From Candidatus Hydrogenedens sp. (GTDB lineage: Bacteria > Hydrogenedentota > Hydrogenedentia > Hydrogenedentales > Hydrogenedentaceae): a DNA stretch of 64,000 nt. Below are positions 53,939-62,116 of this stretch, one piece after another. The stretch is from contig DAOSUS010000004.1 of assembly GCA_035378955.1 (NCBI GenBank), forward strand, positions 38,186-102,185, in the 5' to 3' direction. The position numbers and the translations under genes are program-made. Position 1 is the stretch's first letter. The number at the start of each line of letters is the position of its first letter. The notes under the pieces are model-generated. The model was not told the origin of the DNA. It saw only the letters and a program-made list of their open reading frames with translations, and searched no databases.

Positions 53939-54811
53939 TTAGTTTCTTTCGAATTTCGGTTTTAGTTCTTCTAAGGTTAAAAAGCCATCCTTATTTTCAT
54001 CCTTCCGATTAAATACCTCATCATTCATATTCGGGAATAACTTTTTCACCTCCTCACGCGAGAGTTTGCCATCATTATCCGTATCTGCTTGTTTAAATTT
54101 TGCTCGAGCATGCTCCGCCCAATCACGGACATCTTCCTTCGTAATAAAACCATCATTGTTAGTATCCATTCGTTTAAACCGTTCTTCGGTTATGTGTGGA
54201 CGAACTGCCTTTAACTCTTCTAAGGATACCTTCCCATCATTATTCGTATCTGCTTCTTTAAGCAATTCCATTACTTTTTGACCCATAGGTCGCTGACCTT
54301 CCGGTCCCGGTCCTCTACCCGGAGGAACAGGTTTATTGGGTGGTAATGGAGGTTTGGGTCCACGCGGAGGTTTAATTGACTTAAACTCATCCAGCGTCAA
54401 TTTGCCATCACCATCTTTATCTGCTTCCTTGAAAACTTCCTCTACTCGTTGTTTCATTTTCTCACGAGGCATCTCCTCTCGAGAAGGTCTATTCCCTCTT
54501 TCCATCTTTGGAGGTCTATCGGGACGCATATCGTTCGGAGGTGGACCTTGAGGTCTGGGTGGACGGTTCTTATGCATTTCTATAAATTCCTCTAATGACA
54601 GATTGCCATCTGCATTCTTATCTGCCTTTTTAAATACCTCTTCCATAGCAGGACGATTAGGGGGTGGTCCCGGAGGTGGACCGGGTTCGTCTTTACCTAT
54701 AGCACCCGGAGGTGGAGGACCTTGCGGTGCAGGCGGTTGAGCCATAGCCCATTGTGTCATTAATAGGACACACAACCCAGCGAACAGTGTTATTGTAATT
54801 TGCTTTTTCAT
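53939..54811 (-). CDS. Exported protein with six EF-hands and Pro-rich linkers
   Basis: A 290-residue protein with a signal peptide (ITITLFAGLCVLLMTQWAMA). Six EF-hand loops are visible: DKNADGNLSLEEF, DKDGDGKLTLDEF, DTNNDGKVSLEEL, DTNNDGFITKEDV, DTDNDGKLSREEV and DENKDGFLTLEEL. Between them are Pro/Gly/Arg-rich linkers (PPPPGAIGK, GPPPGPPPNRP). It should be a periplasmic or surface calcium-binding protein of unknown partner. GAAGGAG lies 9 bp before the start. Confidence 0.9.
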   Translation of the reverse strand: MKKQITITLFAGLCVLLMTQWAMAQPPAPQGPPPPGAIGKDEPGPPPGPPPNRPAMEEVFKKADKNADGNLSLEEFIEMHKNRPPRPQGPPPNDMRPDRPPKMERGNRPSREEMPREKMKQRVEEVFKEADKDGDGKLTLDEFKSIKPPRGPKPPLPPNKPVPPGRGPGPEGQRPMGQKVMELLKEADTNNDGKVSLEELKAVRPHITEERFKRMDTNNDGFITKEDVRDWAEHARAKFKQADTDNDGKLSREEVKKLFPNMNDEVFNRKDENKDGFLTLEELKPKFERN

Positions 54812-55026
54812 GGTGGTAACTCCTTCTATTTGGTTTTATTTAATTTGTCTCTCCTTGAGACTTCATTATTGTAAACACCACTACTTATTAAAAGTTCCCT
54901 TTAAACAAAAGTTTGAAACGGATATCAGATTTATTACAAAATATTACAATTAGAACTTGTGGTCTTAAAATGATTAAAATATATTACTTACCGTAAACTA
55001 TTATATGTTGTGAATGGAGTTGTTCT

Positions 55027-55752
55027 TTGATTTACGCAATAATTTCTGATATACATGCAAATGCAGAAGCACTCAAAGTTGTGTTAGATGCAATAGATAG
55101 AGAAAAAATTGAACAGATAATTTGTTTAGGTGATGTTGTTGGTTACAATGCAGAACCTAATGAATGTATTGATATTTTAAGGGAACGCAAAATACCCACG
55201 ATATTAGGAAATCATGATGCCGTTGCCTGTGAATTAGAGGAGCCATGGGGATTTAATGCTGTGGCTCTTCCCGCCATTCTTTGGACACGAAAAGAATTAA
55301 CGGAAGATAATAAAGAGTGGCTACAACGCCTACCTGACACATTAAATTTCGTTGATTTTGCGGCTGTTCATGGGGCTCCCAAAAACCATAATACTTACAT
55401 TTTTACATGGGAAGATGTTCATCCCTTCTTATATTTCTTGGAAGAACAAAACACCGAATTATGTTTTCATGGGCACACACATATACCCATTATTCTCTCT
55501 TCCGATGGAACTTACAGCCTCGATGAAGATGGAAATTTTAAGATGAAACGGGGAAAAGAATATTTCATTAATCCGGGTTCTGTAGGACAACCTCGCGATG
55601 GTGATTCGCATGCCGCTTTTGGAATTTTGGACACTGAAACCAATATATACAAACAAGTTCGTGTCGAGTATAATATAGAAGTCACCGCAAGAAAAGTGCT
55701 CGAAGCAAGTCTACATCCTTTTCTTGCGGAACGACTACAACATGGAAGATAG
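55027..55752 (+). CDS. Metallophosphoesterase (calcineurin-like, YfcE type)
   Basis: A 241-residue phosphoesterase. All five metal motifs are visible: IISDIHANAEALK, ICLGDVVGYN, TILGNHDAVA, FAAVHGAPK and LCFHGHTHIPII. The final VEYNIEVTARKVLEASLHP segment closes the fold. The start is TTG at 55027 with GGAG 7 bp upstream; no better in-frame codon is seen. Substrates of such enzymes include phosphodiesters and diadenosine polyphosphates. It precedes hisB by 38 bp. Confidence 0.92.
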   Translation: MIYAIISDIHANAEALKVVLDAIDREKIEQIICLGDVVGYNAEPNECIDILRERKIPTILGNHDAVACELEEPWGFNAVALPAILWTRKELTEDNKEWLQRLPDTLNFVDFAAVHGAPKNHNTYIFTWEDVHPFLYFLEEQNTELCFHGHTHIPIILSSDGTYSLDEDGNFKMKRGKEYFINPGSVGQPRDGDSHAAFGILDTETNIYKQVRVEYNIEVTARKVLEASLHPFLAERLQHGR

Positions 55753-55790
55753 TCTTCTATTCTTAACTCAAGCGGTAAGGTTTTTCAATT

Positions 55791-56384
55791 ATGTCCGAAG
55801 CTAAAATCAGTCGTAAATCCAAAGAAACAGAAATTAAATTACTCGTCCGTTTTCCGGGAACGGGACAATCTAAAATAAATACAGGTGTTGGTTTTTTAGA
55901 CCACATGTTAACACTTTTTTCCAAACACTCCGGCATGGATATTGAATTAGAGGCAAAAGGTGATTTGGAAGTAGATGCTCATCATACCGTAGAAGATGTT
56001 GGAATCTGTCTGGGGAAAGCCTGTGCCCAACTCTTTCCTGATATAGAAAAAAGAAACCGTTATGGACATGCCGTAGTCCCGATGGATGAGGCTCTTTCTG
56101 AAGTTATCATAGACCTCAGTGGGAGACCGTATCTTTATTTTTCTGCGGATTTACCCCGTGTTAAATTAGGAACATTTGATATAGAATTGACGGAAGAATT
56201 CTTTAGAGCCTTTTCAAATCATTTCAAAATAACTTTACATATCCTATTACGATATGGTAAAAATACACATCACTGTATAGAAGCCCTTTTTAAGGCATGT
56301 GCTCGAGCACTCTCTCAATCTCTGGAAGAAAACACCAACTATGCCCGTTATGGCTCTTCGACAAAAGGAATGATTGATTCATGA
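55791..56384 (+). CDS. hisB: Imidazoleglycerol-phosphate dehydratase
   Basis: A 197-residue monofunctional IGPD for the sixth step of histidine synthesis. The metal-binding and substrate motifs are seen twice, as expected: TGVGFLDHMLTLFSKHSGMD, LEVDAHHTVEDVGI and FRAFSNHFKITLHILLRYGK, NTHHCIEALFKACARAL. The stop overlaps hisH by 4 bp (ATGA). The rest of the his genes are not in the window. Confidence 0.97.
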   Translation: MSEAKISRKSKETEIKLLVRFPGTGQSKINTGVGFLDHMLTLFSKHSGMDIELEAKGDLEVDAHHTVEDVGICLGKACAQLFPDIEKRNRYGHAVVPMDEALSEVIIDLSGRPYLYFSADLPRVKLGTFDIELTEEFFRAFSNHFKITLHILLRYGKNTHHCIEALFKACARALSQSLEENTNYARYGSSTKGMIDS

Positions 56385-57013
56385 TTGCAATTATAGATTA
56401 TGGAATGGGAAATTTAAGAAGTGCACAGAAAGCCCTGGAAAAGGTCGGTTGTGAAGCAGTAATCACAGAAAATCCTAAAGACCTGATGGATGCTGATGCC
56501 GGGATATTGCCCGGTGTCGGGGCTTTTCGTGATTGTTATGAAGGTTTAAAACAAAAAGGATTTGTTGACCCTATCAAAGAATTTGTTCAAACGGGAAAAC
56601 CTTTATTGGGAATATGTATAGGGCTACAACTTCTTTTTGAATATGGAGAAGAAGGAGGTGGCTCTGAAGGATTAGGAATTTTTAAGGGAAAAGTAATTCG
56701 ATTTCCATCAACAGAACAAACGGGGCTCAAAGTGCCTCACATGGGTTGGAATTTGGTTCAACCTGTTCCTGGTAAAAACAACCCTTTACTTCCATCGGGT
56801 AAAGGTGGTTATGCTTATTTTGTTCATAGTTACTACCCTCAACCTACCGATGATAATATTGTTCTCGCAACTTGCGATTACGGAGTTTCTTTTCCCTGCA
56901 TGGTAGGAAATGGCTCTATTTTGGGTGTCCAATTTCATCCGGAAAAAAGTCAACAATTTGGATTGCAAATTTTACATAATTTTGGAGAGTTCATTAAAAG
57001 GAAAACAACCTGA
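56381..57013 (+). CDS. hisH: Imidazole glycerol phosphate synthase glutaminase subunit
   Basis: A 210-residue class I glutamine amidotransferase. Catalytic Cys in LLGICIGLQLLFEYGEEGGG and His/Glu in GVQFHPEKSQQFGLQIL are present, as is the oxyanion block GILPGVGAFRDCYEGL. It supplies ammonia to HisF. It overlaps hisB by 4 bp and usp by 1 bp (TGATG). Confidence 0.97.
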   Translation: MIAIIDYGMGNLRSAQKALEKVGCEAVITENPKDLMDADAGILPGVGAFRDCYEGLKQKGFVDPIKEFVQTGKPLLGICIGLQLLFEYGEEGGGSEGLGIFKGKVIRFPSTEQTGLKVPHMGWNLVQPVPGKNNPLLPSGKGGYAYFVHSYYPQPTDDNIVLATCDYGVSFPCMVGNGSILGVQFHPEKSQQFGLQILHNFGEFIKRKTT

Positions 57014-57852
57014 TGTTTCGAAGAATATTAGTCCCTGTAGATGGAAGTGAACAATCGTTAAAGGGGCTAAGATATGCTATTCATTGGACAAAAAATGTAA
57101 AAGGGGGGCTAACCCTTCTTCATGTCATTGATATTAAACTTTTAGAAGGTCCTCTTTTACGCGATGTAAGTAGCATATTAGGTGTAACACCGTGGACGAA
57201 TTATCAAAATCAGATACATGCTTTATTGGAAGAACGAGGGAAACAAATATTAAACCTATGTGAAACAGAGTGTCAGAAAAATGAAATTTCTTGTGAAAAA
57301 ATATTAAAAACAGGTATTATTTCACGAACAATTTTAGAAGAAAGCGAACTATACGACATTATTATTATCGGCAAATCTGGCGAACATTCCCGTTGGTCAG
57401 AAGGTTTCTTAGGCGGGACCACGCAGGCGGTTATTCGTCGCTCCAAACGCCCAGTCCTTATAACCAATCAGGCTGAATTTCGACGGGGACCTTTTATCCT
57501 CGCTTATGACGGTTCACCATCAGCAAAAGAAGCACTTCGTATCTCTACCGAATTAGCAAAAATATGGGATGTTACCTGCCATGTTGTTTATGTGGCGAAC
57601 AAACCTGAAGAAGAAATCATAAACGAGGCAATTAAATACTTAAAAACGAATGAGGTTCCTTTTTTATCTCATACAATTCATGAAAGTTCTCCTTCAACAG
57701 GAATATTAGATATGGCTCGAAAAATTTCTGCCGAATTAATTGTTATGGGAGCCTTTGGGAAAAATCGGGTCCATGAATGGCTTTTGGGTAGCAATACTCA
57801 TTCTGTAATTCATACTTCAACATGTCCAACGCTTCTAACAAGATTAGGTTAA
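57013..57852 (+). CDS. Tandem universal stress protein
   Basis: A 279-residue protein with two Usp domains (~1-152 and ~155-279). Domain 1 begins RILVPVDGSEQSLKGLRYAI; domain 2 begins FILAYDGSPSAKEALRI. The ATP loop G-x2-G-x9-G-S is complete in domain 2 (MGAFGKNRVHEWLLGSNTHS); in domain 1 the spacing is one longer (GKSGEHSRWSEGFLGGTT). It likely binds ATP and has a stress-related role. The link with histidine genes is by position only. Confidence 0.92.
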   Translation: MFRRILVPVDGSEQSLKGLRYAIHWTKNVKGGLTLLHVIDIKLLEGPLLRDVSSILGVTPWTNYQNQIHALLEERGKQILNLCETECQKNEISCEKILKTGIISRTILEESELYDIIIIGKSGEHSRWSEGFLGGTTQAVIRRSKRPVLITNQAEFRRGPFILAYDGSPSAKEALRISTELAKIWDVTCHVVYVANKPEEEIINEAIKYLKTNEVPFLSHTIHESSPSTGILDMARKISAELIVMGAFGKNRVHEWLLGSNTHSVIHTSTCPTLLTRLG

Positions 57853-57862
57853 AAATATTTTT

Positions 57863-58744
57863 ATGGAAACATATAATAATTTAAAAAAAGCCGAAGAAAT
57901 GATTCGAAGATTCAAAGGGTTACCTTCCGTGCCTGTTGTTTTATCGGAGGCACTACGCATAACTGCAGACCCTTCTGTAAGTTATGATAAGGTAATCAAA
58001 ATTATATCTCAAGACCCTAATCTGTCCGGGCGTTTGTTACGCATTGCCAATTCCCCTTATTACGGACTTAAACATCGTGTAACAAACCTTCAACTGGCTT
58101 TAGTCATACTCGGCATTCGGGAATTCCGATGTATCCTTATCGGGTCGGCAGTTCTTGACCTGATGAAATTCAAAAATTTGCAGTATCAGGAACTCTATAA
58201 AAAACTGTGGCGAGAAAGTCTTTTCATGGCTTCCTTCTGTCGTGAGTTATCGCAATCATTAAAATTACCTTATGAAGGGGAAGATTTCCTTGTAGGTCTT
58301 CTTGCCAATATAGGCGCATCTATTTTACTAAGTGAAATATCTCAAAAATATTTTGAAATCATAAATCAATCCCTCAATAATCATAAAAAGCAGTTAGAAC
58401 TTGAACAGCAACAATTTGGCTTTATACAAACGGATATAGCAAATATCTTTTTAAAGGATTGGGATATTCCACCAGTCCTTTGTGATACTATCTGGCGACA
58501 ATACGATATAGATTATTTACCGATAGATAGCGCCATTGACCCGAAATTATCCGCATTACTAAGATTAGCTCGATACTCCCTGATAGAGATTCAGGAATCC
58601 GTTACCTATCAAGAAACCCTACAAAAATCTTTTACTATACTTGATACTACTTTTGAAAATTGCAAAGGTTTATGGGAAGAAATTAAAAAGTCCAAACAAA
58701 CAATTCTTACTCAAAGTAAAATAGATTTAGAAAGCCTGTCTTAA
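57863..58744 (+). CDS. HDOD domain signalling protein
   Basis: A 293-residue protein with the HDOD block at ~15-215: FKGLPSVPVVLSEALRITAD, ISQDPNLSGRLLRIANSPYY and GIREFRCILIGSAVLDLMKF. The HD residues are replaced, as usual in this non-catalytic family; VGLLANIGASILL stands at the HD-GYP-like DIG position. It probably acts as a signalling adaptor, for example in motility or c-di-GMP networks. It follows usp by 10 bp. Confidence 0.88.
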   Translation: METYNNLKKAEEMIRRFKGLPSVPVVLSEALRITADPSVSYDKVIKIISQDPNLSGRLLRIANSPYYGLKHRVTNLQLALVILGIREFRCILIGSAVLDLMKFKNLQYQELYKKLWRESLFMASFCRELSQSLKLPYEGEDFLVGLLANIGASILLSEISQKYFEIINQSLNNHKKQLELEQQQFGFIQTDIANIFLKDWDIPPVLCDTIWRQYDIDYLPIDSAIDPKLSALLRLARYSLIEIQESVTYQETLQKSFTILDTTFENCKGLWEEIKKSKQTILTQSKIDLESLS

Positions 58745-58766
58745 AAGATACTAAAAGGATTTTAAG

Positions 58767-58976
58767 ATGAGTAAAAAACAAAATATAAAATTAAATAAAG
58801 ACGAGACATTGGAATCTATCGAACAAGAACTGAACAGTGCCATTCAATTCCTTGAAACTGTTAATCAAAAAGTACTCGAAACATTAAAAGACTCCCAAAA
58901 AGAAGAAGTAGAGATAGAAAAAAACAATGCAGAAAGTCCTGATATTGATAAAATTAATCCTGAAATTAATTCGTAA
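58767..58976 (+). CDS. Small acidic coiled-coil protein, unknown
   Basis: A 69-residue protein rich in Lys/Glu/Asn with a short coiled coil (SIEQELNSAIQFLETVNQKV) and an acidic disordered tail. It starts 22 bp after the HDOD gene and has AAAAGGATTTT before its ATG. It resembles XseB only in size and helix; no function is assigned. Confidence 0.5.
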   Translation: MSKKQNIKLNKDETLESIEQELNSAIQFLETVNQKVLETLKDSQKEEVEIEKNNAESPDIDKINPEINS

Positions 58977-59052
58977 TAATTAAGTATAATATCTGCATTG
59001 CTAAAAAATAATTTTTTAAACCTTTTCAATCCCTGTAAAATAACCGACTGAA

Positions 59053-60219
59053 ATGACAAATTTTCCTTCTGACCAAAAGTTAAGAATTCTCATTACCGAC
59101 CCCCACATTAAAGGCGGTGGACAAATTACTTATGTTTGCAGACTTGCCAAAGGGCTTCGGGAACAAGGGCATGAAGTTTATGTGGGATGCCGAAAAAATA
59201 GTATCTTTGTTGAATTCGCCCAAACATTTCAATACATACCATTAAACAGGTTCTATTTCGCAGGCGGATTAAGACCCAAAAAATGGATTGAAGATATCAT
59301 TACTTTTAAGGCAACCCTTCAAGAAATAAAACCTGATATTATCCATACCAATGGCTCGCAAGACCATTGGACTTCTGCTATTACCAATCAATTACTTCAT
59401 CACCGTTTTTGCCTTGTGCGAACCCGCCACAATACCTACTCACTCAGCAATCACCTGCTAAACCGCTGGCTAAACTTAAAATGCACCGATTATCATATCG
59501 CTGTCTGTGAGTTGGTTCGTCAGGAATTGATTAATAATAATCATTTCCCCGAAAACCGAATCTGTTCCATTCACAATGGAGTTGATATAAAAGAATTTCA
59601 ACATAATGATGAACATAGAGAAAAATCTCGCAAAGAATTCGGTTTTCAAAATACGGATGTTGTCTGTGGTATCTCTGCAAGATTATCTCCTGCCAAAGGG
59701 CATATTTATCTTTTCAAAGCATTGCAAATGATTGCCTCAGAATGTCCTGAAATAAAGTTGCTTGTATTAGGAGCAGGGGAACTGGAAAAAGACTTAAAAA
59801 AATTAGCCATTGATTTGGGTATTTCTGACAAAATTGTTTTTGCAGGTTATCGCAAAGATATGGCTTATTGCACTCAGGCTTTCGATATTGCCGTTCTCCC
59901 TTCTATTGATTGTGACACATCATCATTTAGTCTAAAGGAAGCCATGGCAGAAGGAAAACCTGTAATCGCTTCTAATTACGGAGGTCTGCCTGAAATTATA
60001 GATGATGGTATCGAAGGCAAAATTGTTCCCGCAGGAACTGTGGAACCGTTAGCACAAGCTATTAAGGAACTTGTAAAAAATTCGGAAATAAGAACAGAAA
60101 TGGGGAAAAGAGCCAGAGAACGGGCCATTTATAAGTTCAGTATAGAACAGTTTATTAATAAAACTTTAGAAGCATACTTTAAGGCATTGGAGTTTCATCG
60201 TGAAAATATTACACATTGA
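59053..60219 (+). CDS. Glycosyltransferase family 4 (GT-B)
   Basis: A 388-residue glycosyltransferase. N-domain: HIKGGGQITYVCRLAKGLRE; C-domain: GISARLSPAKGHIYLFKAL, FAGYRKDMAYCTQAFDIAVL and SFSLKEAMAEGKPVIASNYG. The usual EX7E motif reads D-x7-E here, a conservative change. It probably adds a sugar to a lipid-linked or core oligosaccharide. It overlaps the next transferase gene by 20 bp. Confidence 0.9.
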   Translation: MTNFPSDQKLRILITDPHIKGGGQITYVCRLAKGLREQGHEVYVGCRKNSIFVEFAQTFQYIPLNRFYFAGGLRPKKWIEDIITFKATLQEIKPDIIHTNGSQDHWTSAITNQLLHHRFCLVRTRHNTYSLSNHLLNRWLNLKCTDYHIAVCELVRQELINNNHFPENRICSIHNGVDIKEFQHNDEHREKSRKEFGFQNTDVVCGISARLSPAKGHIYLFKALQMIASECPEIKLLVLGAGELEKDLKKLAIDLGISDKIVFAGYRKDMAYCTQAFDIAVLPSIDCDTSSFSLKEAMAEGKPVIASNYGGLPEIIDDGIEGKIVPAGTVEPLAQAIKELVKNSEIRTEMGKRARERAIYKFSIEQFINKTLEAYFKALEFHRENITH

Positions 60220-61279
60220 TGAACAACAGACATGGAGAGGAGGAGAGCAACAAGCCTGCTGGCTGATGGAAGGACTTTGTTCTCATGGTGTTGAAATATA
60301 TGCTGTTGGAAGGGAAAATAGTGAATTTATAAGCCGTTTAAAAACAATCTCCCATATCAGGACATTTACCCTCCCCCTTCATTCAGAATTTGATTTATAC
60401 TCTGCATGGAATATAGCCAACATTGCCCGAAAAAATAAAATAGATATCATTCACGCTCATACAAGTCATGCTCATTCTCTGGCAATTCTTTCCACTTTTT
60501 TTTATACCAAACCTAAAATTGTTGTTTCTCGAAGAGTTAGCTTTCCCCCTGCTAAAAATATTTTTTCACAATGGAAATACAACCATATTGACCTGATTAT
60601 CCCTGTATCCTATTTTGTAGCAAAAATCTTAAAAGAAAATGGTATTGCTGAAAACAAAATTAAGGTGGTTCGAAGTTCCATAGACTTATCTCATATAGAT
60701 GTTCCTCCCTATAAAAAAAGGGAACTCGGAGTTGATGACAATGTAAAAATTCTTTTGAACGCAGGAGCCCTTGTCCCGCATAAAGACCACTTTACATTAT
60801 TGAATGCATTTGCAGAAGTTAAAAAAGTTTTTAATGATATTGTATTACTTATTGCAGGTTCCGGTCTCTTACAAAAGGATATACAATCCGAAATAGACAA
60901 ACTTCATTTATCTCCGCATGTCCGTCTCTTAGGATATAGAAATGATGTTCCCCGACTTATTCGAACATCTGATATGTATATATCTTCTAGTTGGTCTGAA
61001 GGGTTAGGCACTTCTATTTTAGAAGCATTAGCAAGTGAAAAACCTGTTGTTGCCACTGAAGCAGGCGGTGTATCTGAAATGGTAATAAATCACGAGACAG
61101 GTCTTTTAGTTCCTAATAAAAATCCTCAATTATTAGCAGAAGCCATAATTTACATGTTGTCCCACTCTGAAGAAGCAACGAACATGGCAAAAAAAGGTAG
61201 AAAACATGTAGAAGATAATTTTACAGTCCAAAGAATGGTCAATGAAACCTTGTCGGTGTATCAAAAATTGATACAATAA
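60200..61279 (+). CDS. Glycosyltransferase family 4 (GT-B), second copy
   Basis: A 359-residue glycosyltransferase. N-domain: EQQTWRGGEQQACWLMEGL; middle: NAGALVPHKDHFTLLNAFAE, LLGYRNDVPRLIRTSDMYI; the EX7E motif is intact (SWSEGLGTSILEALASEKP). The GT4 pair of tandem, related but distinct enzymes suggests stepwise extension of a glycan. Donor sugars are not determined. Confidence 0.92.
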   Translation: MKILHIDEQQTWRGGEQQACWLMEGLCSHGVEIYAVGRENSEFISRLKTISHIRTFTLPLHSEFDLYSAWNIANIARKNKIDIIHAHTSHAHSLAILSTFFYTKPKIVVSRRVSFPPAKNIFSQWKYNHIDLIIPVSYFVAKILKENGIAENKIKVVRSSIDLSHIDVPPYKKRELGVDDNVKILLNAGALVPHKDHFTLLNAFAEVKKVFNDIVLLIAGSGLLQKDIQSEIDKLHLSPHVRLLGYRNDVPRLIRTSDMYISSSWSEGLGTSILEALASEKPVVATEAGGVSEMVINHETGLLVPNKNPQLLAEAIIYMLSHSEEATNMAKKGRKHVEDNFTVQRMVNETLSVYQKLIQ

Positions 61280-61312
61280 TTATTAAAAATAAAGGGATAA
61301 TTAGAAAAAACC

Positions 61313-62116
61313 ATGAATATGGAACCCGGTATTACTGTTTTAACATTAATTCCTAATGCAAAAGACCGTATTCCTCGCTGTCTTGAAAGTGTATCCTGGG
61401 CAGACGATATTTTTTGTGTGGTAGACCCTAAAACAAACGATGGGTCTGAAGAATTGGTGAAGCAATATACAAATCATGTGGTCGTGCATGAATACATTAA
61501 TGCGGCGGACCAACGCAACTGGGCTATTCCACAAATAACAACGGAATGGACTTTAGTTCTGGATGCAGATGAATGGTTATCTCCAGAACTCACAAAAAAA
61601 ATACAGGATATAATAAAAGACCCCAACAGTCTCGATGGTTACAATATTCGCAGACTGTCTTACTTCTTTGGAAAACTCATTAAACACTGCGGTTGGCATA
61701 AAGACTACAATTTGCGACTGTTCCGAACACAGAAAGGGAAATATAAAAAGAAGCGTGTTCATAGTCATGTCGTCGTAGAAGGAACCGTGGGTTATATTCA
61801 CGAAGTTATGTACCATGATACTTATCGCAATTTTGATGAGTTCCTAAGAACAGCCCACCGATTCACAACATGGGGTGCCGAAGATGCTTATGAACATGGG
61901 AAACGAACTCATTGGTATGATTTAACACTTCGTCCTATTTTGCGTTTTATCAAAATGTATTTCTTGAAACACGGTTTTTTAGATGGCTATCATGGTTTAG
62001 TTCTTTGTGGATTATCTGCCTTCTCTGTTTATTTAAAATATGCAAAACTCTGGGACTTGCAGAGAAAAAAAACAAAAAACTCCGACACATTCAATAATCC
62101 TACGAATATCTTATGA
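61313..62116 (+). CDS. Glycosyltransferase family 2 (WaaE/KdtX-like)
   Basis: A 267-residue enzyme with a GT-A fold: ADDIFCVVDPKTNDGSEELV, EYINAADQRNWAIPQITTEW and the DxD block TLVLDADEWLSPEL. Later RVHSHVVVEGTVGYIHEVMY and a C-terminal hydrophobic stretch (HGLVLCGLSAFSVYL) resemble lipopolysaccharide core transferases of the WaaE/KdtX group. The start ATG 61313 or 61319 cannot be separated. It overlaps the ABC-F gene by 4 bp. Confidence 0.88.
   Translation: MNMEPGITVLTLIPNAKDRIPRCLESVSWADDIFCVVDPKTNDGSEELVKQYTNHVVVHEYINAADQRNWAIPQITTEWTLVLDADEWLSPELTKKIQDIIKDPNSLDGYNIRRLSYFFGKLIKHCGWHKDYNLRLFRTQKGKYKKKRVHSHVVVEGTVGYIHEVMYHDTYRNFDEFLRTAHRFTTWGAEDAYEHGKRTHWYDLTLRPILRFIKMYFLKHGFLDGYHGLVLCGLSAFSVYLKYAKLWDLQRKKTKNSDTFNNPTNIL

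Noticed and set aside
58767..58976. Exodeoxyribonuclease VII small subunit (XseB)
   Set aside because: Only size and helical content agree; the conserved XseB helices with their LEE and Leu pattern are missing and xseA is not nearby.
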